From the NCBI GenBank assembly GCA_965228015.1, contig OZ245787.1:992001-1056000 (forward strand): DNA of 64,000 bases, given 5' to 3'. Source of the stretch: SKKY01 sp965228015 (GTDB taxonomy: Bacteria > Bacillota > Peptococcia > Peptococcales > SKKY01). Shown one piece after another: positions 10,457 to 19,441 of this stretch. The translations under genes and the position numbers were made by a program. The notes below the pieces were generated by a model. The model had not been told where the DNA came from. It searched no databases and saw nothing but the letters and a program-made list of their open reading frames with translations. Numbering within the stretch: the stretch's first letter is position 1; each line of letters opens with the position of its first letter.

Positions 10457-10807
10457 TTATGCATTTTTTGCAACAGATACAAGCTTAGTAAACGCTTTTG
10501 GATCACTGATAGCAAGTTCAGATAAAACTTTTCTGTTAATTTCTACTCCAGCTTTTTTCAATCCATTGATGAATCTGCTGTAAGAAATATCATTCATTCT
10601 TGCTGCTGCATTAATTCTTACAATCCAAAGCTTACGGAAATCTCTTTTTCTAAGTTTTCTGTGAGCATATGCAAACATTAAACCTTTCATAACAGCCTGA
10701 TTAGCTACTCTGAACTTCTTAGATCTTGAAGCACGGTAACCTTTAGCCATTTTTAAGATTTTTTTATGTCTTTTACGGGTTATTACTCCCCTTTTTACTC
10801 TTGCCAT
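10457..10807 (-). CDS. rplT: Large ribosomal subunit protein bL20
   Basis: This is ribosomal protein L20, which binds 23S rRNA early in 50S assembly and can repress its own operon. It has 116 residues, standard length, with the conserved start ARVKRGVITRKRHKKILK and the basic N-terminal arm, then the globular domain (DFRKLWIVRINAAARMN). It is last in infC-rpmI-rplT, 26 bases after rpmI, with AGGAGG upstream. An ISL3 element follows its stop and may supply the terminator. Confidence 0.98.
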   Translation of the reverse strand: MARVKRGVITRKRHKKILKMAKGYRASRSKKFRVANQAVMKGLMFAYAHRKLRKRDFRKLWIVRINAAARMNDISYSRFINGLKKAGVEINRKVLSELAISDPKAFTKLVSVAKNA

Positions 10808-10833
10808 TAGTAATTCCTCCTGAAAAATTCAAA

Positions 10834-11031
10834 TTATTTGTATGGGATTAATTTAACTACTCTTTGTGCGTCACCTTTAGCCATAATAGCTGATTTACGT
10901 AAATTTCTTTTTCTTTTCGGTGATTTTTTTTCTAATATATGGCTTGTGAAAGCGTGATTTCTTTTAATTTTACCTGATGCAGTCTTACCAAATCTCTTTG
11001 CTGCACCGCGGTGAGTTTTCATTTTTGGCAT
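10834..11031 (-). CDS. rpmI: Large ribosomal subunit protein bL35
   Basis: Ribosomal protein L35 is a small basic 50S protein of 65 residues, with the conserved start PKMKTHRGAAKRFGKTASGK and the ending KLIPYK. It lies between infC and rplT in the universal order, with AGGAGGATTAAC before the ATG. Confidence 0.98.
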   Translation of the reverse strand: MPKMKTHRGAAKRFGKTASGKIKRNHAFTSHILEKKSPKRKRNLRKSAIMAKGDAQRVVKLIPYK

Positions 11032-11048
11032 GTTAATCCTCCTATAAG

Positions 11049-11561
11049 TTATTCGCTTTTTGGTGCTAAAATCATAATCATATTTCTACCTTCAAGTTTG
11101 GCAGGCTTTTCAACTTTTCCAAATTCAGAAGTAGCTTCTGCAAATTTTTTACTTAATTGAAGACCAAGCTCAGAGTGAGTAATCTCACGACCCCTGAACA
11201 TAATTGTAACTTTAACCTTGTCTCCATCTTCAAGAAATCTGATTGCATTTCTTGCTTTTGTCATAAAATCATTTTCTTCAATATTAAGTCTTAATTTAAC
11301 TTCTTTTACGCTAATTATTTTCTGTTTTTTCTTTACTTCTTTTTCTTTTTTGCTTTGTTCATATTTGAACTTGCCATAATCCATAGTCTTGCAAACAGGT
11401 GGTTTTGCAGTTGGTGCAATTTCCACAAGATCCAGGCTCTTCTCTTCTGCTAACTTTAAAGCATCAGAAAGAGTAAATAACCCTAACTGTTCGCCCTCTT
11501 CATCAACAAGTCGTACTTCTCTTGCGCGAATTTCTTCGTTAATCCGCAATTCTTTACTAAT
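11049..11561 (-). CDS. infC: Translation initiation factor IF-3, with AUU start
   Basis: IF-3 binds the 30S subunit, checks start-codon pairing and keeps the subunits apart. The N-domain begins (I)SKELRINEEIRAREVRLVD and the C-domain contains VKEVKLRLNIEENDF and VTIMFRGREITH. I chose ATT at 11561-11559 as the start because GGAGGTG lies 7 bases upstream and because infC uses AUU in many bacteria, which lets IF-3 repress its own translation. The TTG at 11549 is only an internal codon. First gene of the operon, behind the L20 leader. Confidence 0.95.
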   Translation of the reverse strand: MSKELRINEEIRAREVRLVDEEGEQLGLFTLSDALKLAEEKSLDLVEIAPTAKPPVCKTMDYGKFKYEQSKKEKEVKKKQKIISVKEVKLRLNIEENDFMTKARNAIRFLEDGDKVKVTIMFRGREITHSELGLQLSKKFAEATSEFGKVEKPAKLEGRNMIMILAPKSE

Positions 11562-11596
11562 AAGAATTCACCTCCAGATAATTTTAAACAATAAAA

Positions 11597-11716
11597 AAAG
11601 ACGGCTTAAGCCGTCCGCATAATTAACACCAATCTTGATAATGGTCTTTAATATAATTAACCTTAAAACATAAATGGTCGTAAGGTGAGAAGCGGACTGC
11701 CTCTTCTTTTAACAAA
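11597..11716 (-). promoter_or_regulatory. Ribosomal protein L20-type leader of infC-rpmI-rplT
   Basis: A leader of about 120 bases ends in a perfect palindromic stem (GACGGCTTAAGCCGTC at 11600-11615) followed by T7 on the minus strand, an intrinsic terminator just before infC. Upstream are AGAGGCAGTCCGCTTCTCACC-like elements, typical of the Bacillota L20 leader. The 3' part, GCGGACGGCTTAAGCCGTC, offers alternative pairing with the GCAGTCCGC segment, consistent with antitermination control by L20. Confidence 0.85.
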
Positions 11717-11720
11717 AATA

Positions 11721-11749
11721 ATGTTACCATAGGACTTCTTTTTTGTCAA
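11721..11749 (-). promoter_or_regulatory. Promoter of infC operon
   Basis: TTGACA (11749-11744), a 17-base spacer and TAACAT (11726-11721) on the minus strand. ISLre2 copy A begins 16 bp upstream of the -35 box. Confidence 0.82.
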
Positions 11750-11756
11750 ACAATAT

Positions 11757-13326
11757 ATACTATCAGATCGCGTCAATTAATTATGGGTTTTAAAAGAATA
11801 AAAAACCCCTTGTATGTATTACGTGCTAAATCGCACTCGCTATCCTTTTAAACAATTCTCTTTTCCAAGTTCTCTTGCCAGTTAAAACTACTGGCACATT
11901 GACGAATTTCTCATCTGATATTAGGTTCGTAGCTTTTTTTATAACACGGCTTTCTAATTTTATGATTCTTGTTTCTGTTTTTCTTGCTTCTTTCTTTTAC
12001 TAAATCATATACATTACCTGAATTAGCCTTAAAAGCCCTCAGACGTGACATTTGATCAACACCTTCTCTGTACCAGCTTAGAGGCCTTGAACTTAATCTT
12101 GCAGATAATATATAACTAATATGGCCTTCTGCGCTACAACCTATATAATCCGGGTCATATTGATTCATTATACCTTCCCAATTATTTAACACATAACTTC
12201 TAGCATCTTTTATTGCTTCTATTTTTTGTTTCTGATTCTGTTTCTTCAATTATTGCTTTGAATAAATCTTTTACGAAATCTTTCCTTTTCGTATTTATGT
12301 AATACCACATCATTTGGTGTGTGCCTTTCATATGAGCAGTTGCCTTCTTTATATATTTCGACAAATGATATATATCTAAAACATAGATACTATCTTTAAT
12401 CCATTCTTTGCCTTGTTTTATCCAGTTGGCTCCATCTCCTGATAAATATATCTTTTCAATAGTTTCTTCTTCATAGTTGCTATCAATATAATCAGCTACT
12501 TCAAGCCATAAATCAGCACTATCTTGGTAGAGACCACTAAAGTATCTGGGATTTATTAATTCATATCTATCTTTACTTACCTTTCACTTACCTTCGTGAA
12601 CATAAATTAATCTAGGTTCGGCACATGTTCCTCTTTGAAGTGAAACATGATCTTCATCAACTTCGATGTACAAAATCTTAGCTTGAGAATCAGTTTTTTC
12701 ACTGGTGCTGCATGATTAGAAATATCTTTAAGCTTTCTAATAGAATTCATTACTGTTTGACCAGTAAGATATACATTCTTCGATATTTTTTCGCTACTTT
12801 TTCTGTATGGTGTCTCTATTGCTTCTTCTATTAACATTGATTCTAGCAATATATCCATTCTGTCATTTGCTTCAATACCAACAGCTTCATCAGATAAGTA
12901 TTTATATTCACCGGTAATTTTATGAACATAATACGTTCTTTTATAGGTTACTTCACCAAATATCGTCGCCAAACTTTTCTTCGACTTTGTTTCCTTTATT
13001 TTCCAGTCTCTTTTTCTTGCACAATCTTTTTTAACTAAAATATCTACAGTTTCAAGTACTTTTTCTGTAATTGCAACCCCAACTTCATCCAGCATTTTTT
13101 TGGTTTTTAAAATGAATTCAGATATATTATTTCCCTCAATTAAAGTTGTTTCCATATTTTCTGCTATTTCTTTACTGATTTTAGTTGCAATTTCATGTAT
13201 AATATTATTCATTAGAGTTTCTCCTTTTTTTGCGATTTGGTTTAGCGATTTAATTGTAACATAAGGAGTTGCTCTAATATTTTTTTGTTTTTTTACCCAT
13301 AATTATTTTACACTAACATACTATCA
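11757..13326 (-). mobile_element. ISLre2-family (UPF0236) element, copy A, with target duplication
   Basis: The element itself spans 11766-13317 (1552 bp). Its left end has GCGTCAATTAATTATGGG and its right end, read inward, GTGTAAAATAATTATGGG. A perfect 9-bp duplication, ATACTATCA, flanks it at 11757-11765 and 13318-13326. It sits between the infC promoter and the divergent gene at 13338, whose ribosome binding site begins in the duplicated bases. Copies B and C lie at 25127 and 52563. Confidence 0.92.
11911..13212 (-). pseudogene. UPF0236/ISLre2 transposase, multiply interrupted (copy A)
   Basis: Transposase of the ISLre2 type (UPF0236). The N-terminal part is 201 codons from 13212. It leaves frame at an A6 run in GTGAAAAAACTG near 12702; one more A gives PVKKTDSQAKILYIEVDEDH, with the conserved acidic stretch. 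That frame meets an in-frame TGA after YVHEGK near 12590. It then continues through LINPRYFSGLYQD and YLSGDGANWI, and leaves frame again at an A6 run near 12216 before the C-terminal 112 codons (KDARSYVLNNWEGIMNQYD, GCSAEGHISYILSARLSSRP). All three copies share these breaks. Confidence 0.85.
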
Positions 13327-13337
13327 GGAGAAATGAC

Positions 13338-13880
13338 ATGATATATTTTATAATCACCATGATTTTCTTTTTAATTATTTCCTACATAATATACTACCGG
13401 TATACAATTCTAAGTAAAATCTTTGTATCCACTCAGTTGGTAAAGCTGGGTGTATATGCTCGTCTATATAATTTTTTTGAAGAAAAAACCTCAAAGGAAA
13501 ATGCTACTCTTTTTGCTGAGATAATGACGGATCTGCTTTTTTCCGAATCTACATGCAGAGAAAAAGCTGTACTTTTTCATGTTTTAAATAAAGATTCAAT
13601 TTCCAGAAACATGTACCAGCTTTCTGATGATGAAGAAATCAAGGAAATGGTAAATATAGGCCTTTTTGCTGAAGCAATAATAAAAATGAAAAACGGCACT
13701 CCAAAAGAAGAGGCAATGACAAAACTTCATAACCTGCAAAAATTCGGAATGGAAATTGAGAACATTGAAAAAAAATATCCTCTAAAAATAATAACGTATA
13801 AAAAGGCTAATCGTTTTTATAAACTTACTAAGTCAGATACTGTAAAAGCAAAACTTGGAATAAAAAAATCATCTGAATAA
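13338..13880 (+). CDS. Hypothetical membrane-anchored protein
   Basis: I do not recognise this 180-residue protein. An N-terminal hydrophobic helix (residues 2-20, IYFIITMIFFLIISYIIYY) predicts a single membrane anchor, followed by a charged soluble domain rich in Lys and Glu. The start is preceded by AGGAGAAATGAC; the AGG comes from the edge of the ISLre2 target duplication. The IS insertion probably removed or replaced its original promoter, which would have overlapped the divergent infC promoter. The 3' end overlaps the convergent CoA-binding gene by 12 bases. Confidence 0.7.
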   Translation: MIYFIITMIFFLIISYIIYYRYTILSKIFVSTQLVKLGVYARLYNFFEEKTSKENATLFAEIMTDLLFSESTCREKAVLFHVLNKDSISRNMYQLSDDEEIKEMVNIGLFAEAIIKMKNGTPKEEAMTKLHNLQKFGMEIENIEKKYPLKIITYKKANRFYKLTKSDTVKAKLGIKKSSE

Positions 13881-14248
13881 GTTTCTGTATTCTGCTAATA
13901 CACAGCCTCTTATTACTTCGATATTATTTTCTTCACAATAGTCAAGTATCTCCTTACTAGATGCTCCTGGCTGAATAAATACATGATCCAAACCCAGTTC
14001 TTTCATTTCCTTGACAATATCGATACCCATGTTTGACCGGACAACCAAATTAACCATATCTACTTCTTCAGGAATTTCTTTCAAACTTTTCAATACATTG
14101 GGATCATTACATCCCCGGGGATCAGCTTTGTAAACTACATGATCTTTTTCAATTAACTTTTCTGCAATATCATATGCATATTTTGATTTATTTGTTACAC
14201 CCCCAACTACTGCCCATTTCTTTTTTCTAAAGCTTCTCTGGCTATCAT
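13869..14248 (-). pseudogene. CoA-binding domain protein (YccU-like), frameshifted
   Basis: This is a small Rossmann-fold CoA_binding family protein. The rejoined product, about 126 residues, reads MIAREALEKKKWAVVGGVTN..., then SKYAYDIAEKLIEKDHVVYK, ADPRGCNDPNVL, and HVFIQPGASSKEILDYC near the end. The start is the ATG at 14248 behind AGGAGG. A T6 run at 14221-14226 (A6 in the gene) is one base short and puts an early stop after NGQ. Function in the cell is not established for this family. Confidence 0.82.
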
Positions 14249-14261
14249 AGTGTTTATCCTC

Positions 14262-15839
14262 CTACGTATAATATCTTTTTATTATTTCTTCCCCTGTTAC
14301 TATACCATCAACAGCAGCAGACATAATTCCACCTGCATAACCTGCTCCTTCTCCAGATGGAAAAAGCCCTGAAATATTTGTTGATTCTCCCACCATCCTA
14401 ACAATCCTCACTGGAGAAGAGCTTCTTGTTTCAATTCCAGTTAAGACAGCACTCTCATCCTGAAATGCTTTCATTTTTTCTGAAAAATTAATTAAACCTT
14501 CTTTTATTGTTTCAGAAATATACCCAGGAAGAAAATCATTAAAATTCACAAATCTATAACCAGGCTGGATCGTTGGCTTCACTTTTCCAAGACTAACCGT
14601 TGCAGAATTTTTTAAAAAATCTCCTACCAACTGAACTGGTGCATAATAATTACTGCCTCCATTAATAAATGCCAGTTTTTCAAGACTTCTTTGGAATTCT
14701 ATTCCAGCAAGAATATTTTCAGAACCACCAAAATCATCTGTATTAATATTAACTAAAATTGCACTGTTTGAATTCTTTCCCTTTCTGGAGTGATAGCTCA
14801 TACCATTTGTAACTACAGTATCTTCCTCAGAGGCTCCGTTTATTACATATCCCCCCGGACACATGCAAAATGTATATAATGATCTTTTATTACCGTTAAA
14901 TGTTAATTTATAATCCGCAGCTCCAAGATATTCTCTCATTTCCCCATACTGACTTTCATTAACATCATCTTGCAGATGTTCTATTCTCAAACCTACTGCA
15001 AAGGGTTTGCTTGTCATTTCAACACCTTTTCTATTTAGCATTTCAAAGGTATCTCTGGCAGAATTCCCTGGAGCAATAACCGTTACCTGAGTCTCTATTT
15101 TTTCTCCGTTTACAACAATTCCATGAAGAATATTATTATCTATTATTATTTCTTCAACCTTACTTTCAAATAGAAAAGTTCCGCCAAGTGATTCTATTTT
15201 TTCCCTTATGTTTACTATCACATTTCTAAGAAGGTCTGTCCCTATATGAGGTTTACTTTCGTATAGAATTTCTTCAGGAGCACCATTTTCTACAAAGATT
15301 TCCAATACTTTTCTGGATCTTGGATTTTTAGTTTGTGTAGTCAGCTTACCGTCAGAAAAAGCACCAGCTCCTCCTTCACCATATTGAATATTAGATTCCG
15401 TATTTAAAATTCCATCCTGCCAAAAACTCTTAATATCTTCTTTTCGTTCTGGAATTTTTTTCCCTCTTTCAACAATAATTGGATTATATCCGTTCTCAGC
15501 AAGGACCAAAGCTGCAAAAATTCCACTTGGGCCAAAGCCACAGATAACTGGTGGTTTTAAAAGTTTTTTATTTCCTCTTTCAGGATATTCATAAATATAA
15601 TCCTCCGGCACCTCTAAATTATACTTTTTATAATTTTTTATACTTTTATTTGTCTCAAAATCAATGGAATAAACAAACATAATATTTTGCTTGTCTCTTG
15701 CATCTACAGATCTTTTATAAATACTGATTTTTTCCAGATTAATTTCCCCCGGAATTTTGCTTTTAATTTTCTTAGAAATTTCATGATTTTGATCAGGCTT
15801 ACTTACTGTAATTTTTATATTACTTATTCTGTATTTCAA
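14262..15839 (-). CDS. FAD-dependent dehydrogenase (COG2509-like)
   Basis: A 525-residue flavoprotein of the uncharacterised FAD-dependent dehydrogenase group. The Rossmann FAD motif CGFGPSGIFAALVLAENGY lies at about residues 100-118, with VIVERG-like sequence (IIVERGKKI) after it. A C-terminal FAD-contact motif, LFPSGEGAGYAGGIMSAAVDG, lies near residue 490. The N-terminal 95 residues form the extra domain seen in this group (KYRISNIKITVSK). The substrate is unknown. The frame is intact between broken neighbours. It ends 13 bases upstream of the CoA-binding gene. Confidence 0.85.
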   Translation of the reverse strand: MKYRISNIKITVSKPDQNHEISKKIKSKIPGEINLEKISIYKRSVDARDKQNIMFVYSIDFETNKSIKNYKKYNLEVPEDYIYEYPERGNKKLLKPPVICGFGPSGIFAALVLAENGYNPIIVERGKKIPERKEDIKSFWQDGILNTESNIQYGEGGAGAFSDGKLTTQTKNPRSRKVLEIFVENGAPEEILYESKPHIGTDLLRNVIVNIREKIESLGGTFLFESKVEEIIIDNNILHGIVVNGEKIETQVTVIAPGNSARDTFEMLNRKGVEMTSKPFAVGLRIEHLQDDVNESQYGEMREYLGAADYKLTFNGNKRSLYTFCMCPGGYVINGASEEDTVVTNGMSYHSRKGKNSNSAILVNINTDDFGGSENILAGIEFQRSLEKLAFINGGSNYYAPVQLVGDFLKNSATVSLGKVKPTIQPGYRFVNFNDFLPGYISETIKEGLINFSEKMKAFQDESAVLTGIETRSSSPVRIVRMVGESTNISGLFPSGEGAGYAGGIMSAAVDGIVTGEEIIKRYYT

Positions 15840-15923
15840 AAGGTATCCCCTTCCTTGCGAACATCTATCTTTTTTATTTTTCTTACTGTATTATTATATC
15901 ATGTTATATAAAAGAGGTGTCAT

Positions 15924-16364
15924 ATGAGTAAAGCAACAGCTTTGTTTTTTGCAATATTGGCAGGGATTTGCATGGGTTCTCAATCTGCAATTAATGGTTT
16001 TTTGGGAAAAGAACTGACAACTAAGGTTGTTGTTCTTATTAGTTTATTAATTAGCATTATTATAATGCTTGTAATAAACCTTTTTAGCTTTGATATTGAA
16101 AATTATAAAAAAGTTCTTCAGGTTCCTTTATTTTATGTTTTGGCAGGAGGAATACTTGGAGCTGTAATTATTTATTATGCAGCAAGAGTTGTTCCAATAC
16201 TTGGTTCCACTGTTGCAATTAGTATTTTTATTGTAGTTCAGTTAATTGTCAGTGTTTTTATTGATCATTTTGGATTGTTTGGTACTACTCAATCTTTAAT
16301 GACAACGCAAAAATTAATTGGAATAATATTATTGCTTTCCGGATTAGGATTTATTGTCAGGTAG
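15924..16364 (+). CDS. DMT-type small membrane protein, YdcZ/DUF606 family
   Basis: This 146-residue integral membrane protein has five predicted helices (residues 5-23, 34-53, 67-86, 93-112, 126-144) and the family-type start ALFFAILAGICMGSQSAINGF. Known members are half-size relatives of drug/metabolite transporters; the substrate is unknown. GAGGTGTCAT precedes the ATG. It lies 11 bases upstream of the D-serine ammonia-lyase gene on the same strand, so co-transcription is likely. Confidence 0.82.
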   Translation: MSKATALFFAILAGICMGSQSAINGFLGKELTTKVVVLISLLISIIIMLVINLFSFDIENYKKVLQVPLFYVLAGGILGAVIIYYAARVVPILGSTVAISIFIVVQLIVSVFIDHFGLFGTTQSLMTTQKLIGIILLLSGLGFIVR

Positions 16365-16375
16365 GGTGAATTTAC

Positions 16376-17631
16376 ATGTTTAAATTTAATGATGATTCTT
16401 TTATAAAATGCTTACGCGAAAGAAATGAAATTTTTTGGGAAAATTCTATTAAGGAGAAATATACGGGAATCTCAATAAAAAAACAGGAAATAATTGAAGC
16501 TAAAGGGAGAATAAAAAGATTTGCTCCCTTTCTCGAAAAAACTTTTCCAGAGCTTTCAGAAAGTAAAGGTCGGATTTTTTCTCCAATAAAAGAAGTTAAT
16601 AACATTAAAAAGAGCAGGAATATACCTGGGAAATTACTTCTAAAAATGGATAATTTACTTCCTGTTTCCGGATCAATAAAAGCCAGAGGCGGTTTTTATG
16701 AAGTTTTAAAACATGCTGAAGAACTGGCTCTTAGAAATAATTTGTTAAATATAAATGAAGATTATTCTAAATTAATAAACCTAAAATCATTTTATAATAA
16801 TTTTTCTATTTCTGTAGGTTCAACAGGAAATCTTGGCTTAAGTATTGGTCTAATGGGAGTAAAACTTGGTTTTAATGTTAATGTTCATATGTCAGAAGAT
16901 GCTAAAGCCTGGAAAAAAGAAATGCTGCGGAATCAAGGGGTAAAAGTATTTGAATATAAATCAGATTATTCCTTTGCAGTTGAAAGTGCACGCAAACTTT
17001 CTGATAAGAATCTTAATGATTATTTTATTGATGACGAGAATTCTAAGGACTTATTTTTAGGATACAGCATTTCCGGTAATGAACTAAAAGAACAGTTAAG
17101 TGAGCTAAAAATCTCAGTAACTGAAAAAATCCTCTCTTTGTTTTCTTACCTTGTGGTGTCGGAGGAGGACCTGGAGGTATTACATTTGGTTTAAAGGAAA
17201 TCTTTGGAGATAATGTCCATTGTTTTTTTGGTGAACCTATTGAGTCTCCTTCTTTTTCTTTGGGTTTATATATTCAGCTTCAGGATAAAATATCTATTGA
17301 AGATATTGGATTAACTAACAAAACTATTGCTGATGGTCTTACAGTAGGCAGACCCTCTGGCTTCGTTGGAAAAACTTTAAATAAAGTAATTGATGGTTGT
17401 TATACCTGCCAAGATGCTTATCTCAACAAATTATTAAAGGAATTTTATTTTACAGAAGGTGTTTTTCTTGAACCTTCCGCTGTAATTGGAATGAAAGGTG
17501 TTGAACTCATTCAAAATTCCAGTTATTTTAAAAACAATGATATCACTCCTAATAGTGTTACCTATATTATTTGGAGAACAGGAGGAAGTCTCATTCCGGA
17601 AAATATAAAAATAGAGTACCTGAATTCTTAA
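16376..17631 (+). pseudogene. dsdA: D-serine ammonia-lyase, frameshifted
   Basis: This PLP enzyme converts D-serine to pyruvate and ammonia. The first 249 codons include the PLP-lysine region VSGSIKARGGFYEVL and SVGSTGNLGLSIGLMG. An A6 run at 17124-17129 is one base short, which takes translation out of frame. The correct frame resumes as NPLFVFLPCGVGGGPGGITF, the glycine-rich phosphate-binding loop, and runs to GFVGKTL, FLEPSAVIGMKGV and the end at 17631. Rejoined length is about 418 residues, normal for DsdA. Its 3' end overlaps the convergent DHH gene inside a shared palindromic terminator. Confidence 0.92.
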
Positions 17632-17654
17632 TAATTCAGGTACTCTATTTTTAT
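17605..17654. terminator. Bidirectional terminator inside two convergent genes
   Basis: A perfect inverted repeat has 22-base arms (ATAAAAATAGAGTACCTGAATT and its complement) with a 6-base loop, CTTAAT. Both strands carry T runs at the hairpin foot. It contains the stop codons of dsdA (17629-17631) and of the DHH gene (17628-17630). Confidence 0.92.
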
Positions 17655-18535
17655 CTGGGTTAATACATAGGGAAGCAAATCCTTTGACCCGGAAATAACT
17701 CTGTTATATTCCTCATAAACGGGGAATATATTATATTTCTTGTCAAAATAGTAAACTACACTTTTGTTTTCCTTTTGAATATGAAGGGCAAAAATATATA
17801 GATTATACTTTGTCTTTTTTCCTTCTTCAAAAATATCTGGAATCCTGTTCTTGTAGTCTTCATTTAATGCAAAAATCTGAGCTATTCCAACCTTTCCATT
17901 ATTATATTCCCTTAAAGAGTTTGTAAGTATTCTTTCAATTGTCATATTTCTAAACATAGCCTGCTTAACAGTTTTATCAACCAATTCTCTGAAGCTGATA
18001 TCTATATTGTAATTTTTATAAAGATATTTAACAATTTCCCTGTCTCTTTTGCTGGTCTTGGCATTCCGGAGACCCATTGTGTCAGAAATTATACCGATTA
18101 TACATCCTTTTGCTAATTCATTCGAAAGTTTAAGATTTTTTTCGATGAACATTTCTGCTATTATTGAACAGGTTGCTCCAATTTTTTTAAACCTTATTTC
18201 TTTAACTTTCAGGTTTGATTATATTGTATGATGATCCACACAAAGGAGTACCTCTTTTTCTATATCCAAATACCCAAATGACTCCATTACATCATTATGA
18301 TCAACAATAGCAAATTCCACATTTTCTTTACTAGGTTCCCCTTTATCAATAAGACGAGGCATCTTTAGGCCAGTAAGTTTAATATATCTAAAGTACTTTC
18401 TCTAAGTGCTTTCTCATTAAAATATACTGCCTCAGCTTCTTTGTTTTGCAGCTGATAATATCTTTCTAATAAAACTGATCCCACAAGGCTGTCTATATCT
18501 GTGTATGGAAAACAGTGACCAAAACAATAAATCAT
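17628..18535 (-). pseudogene. DHH-DHHA2 phosphoesterase (PpaC-like), frameshift plus stop
   Basis: DHH-family metallohydrolase related to manganese pyrophosphatase. Rejoined, it reads GHCFPYTDIDS, VDHNDVMES, VDHHTI, GATCSIIAEM and SDTMGL, then a DHHA2-type C-domain. Two lesions occur: a T3 run at 18378-18380 that needs one more base, and a TAA at 18219-18221 after VDHHTI. The first motif of the family, HxxPDxD, reads HCFPYTD here, so one metal-binding Asp is replaced by Tyr. The ATG at 18535 directly follows the TAG of the upstream small ORF. Both the frame and the active site appear to be decaying. Confidence 0.82.
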
Positions 18536-18718
18536 CTAAACTTGTTCTTCCTTGTTATCTTTAAAAAATTTTATTAAAAATTCTGAATCTGCGGGATTTA
18601 AATCAAATTTCATATTTGCTTCATTTATAATACTAATAATTTCTTTCCCTGGGAAATCATTCTTCGTTTCTGTAACCCAATTTATTGCTTTTCTTAATTT
18701 TTCACCTTTTGGCTGCAT
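18536..18718 (-). CDS. Small conserved-type hypothetical protein, 60 residues
   Basis: I do not recognise a named family. It has 60 residues, starts MQPKGEKLRKAINWVTETK, is charged, has no membrane segment and ends FFKDNKEEQV. I chose the ATG at 18718 because GGAGG lies 8 bases upstream and overlaps the rsuA stop. It ends at 18536 directly before the ATG of the DHH gene, so the three genes are packed as an operon. Confidence 0.65.
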   Translation of the reverse strand: MQPKGEKLRKAINWVTETKNDFPGKEIISIINEANMKFDLNPADSEFLIKFFKDNKEEQV

Positions 18719-18719
18719 G

Positions 18720-19441
18720 TTAATAACCTCCGCTTTCTTTAAATAATTCAAGTTCTTCTTTTGTTAATTCTTTGAACTCCCCGGTTTTAAGACTATCATC
18801 AAGTTTAAGAGAGCCCATTTCCATTCTCTTCAGATAACTTACCTCAAAGCCAACGGCTTTAATCATTCTTTTTACCTGATGAAATTTACCTTCAGTAATT
18901 GTTAAATAAATTGTACTTTCACCATCTTCAACAGAAATAATTTCAGCCTTCCCTTCTTTTGTAAGATAACCATCTTCAAGGGTAACTCCTTTTTCCAGTT
19001 TTTTAATGTAATCTTCAGAAATTTCTCCCTCAATTTCAACATAATATTTTTTAGGAACATGCTTTTTGGGACTAAGCAATCGGTGAGCTAAATGGCCGTC
19101 ATTAGTTATAATCAATAGCTCCTCAGTATCTTTATCAAGTCTTCCTACAGGAAAATAGTCTTTTCTTGGGTAAACAACCTTGATATGATCTATAACCGCT
19201 TTATCTCTGTCATCCGTAACCGCAGATACTATTCCTGCCGGCTTATTCAACATAATATATATGTACTGCTGATAAGAAATCTCTTTATCTCTAAAAAACT
19301 TTATCTTTTTCCGTGTCTATAATTTCCCCTGGATCTTTGATGATTTCCCCATTTACTTCTGCTCCACTTCTTTTTATTTCTTTTTTTTATATCTCCTCTG
19401 CTTTCCGGAGACTGATCACTCAGAAATTTGTCGAGTCTTAT
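18720..19441 (-). pseudogene. rsuA: RsuA-family pseudouridine synthase, two frameshifts and ATA start
   Basis: This enzyme makes a pseudouridine in 16S rRNA. The catalytic part is intact: MLNKPAG, the GRLDKDTEELLI active-site motif with catalytic Asp, and GKFHQVKRM. The N-terminal S4 domain (RLDKFLSD..., EIKRSGAEVNG) is broken by A8 where A7 is expected (19381-19388) and by an extra base in a 6-base run at 19293-19298. The expected start (M)RLDKFL is an ATA at 19441-19439. The head of the gene overlaps the end of the RsmF-like gene. Confidence 0.85.

Noticed and set aside
12690..12710. GAAAAAAC in the ISLre2 transposase as a classical X-XXY-YYZ slippery heptamer
   Set aside because: In the zero frame the codons are AAA AAA preceded by G, which would mispair after a -1 slip; kept only as part of the shared-lesion finding.
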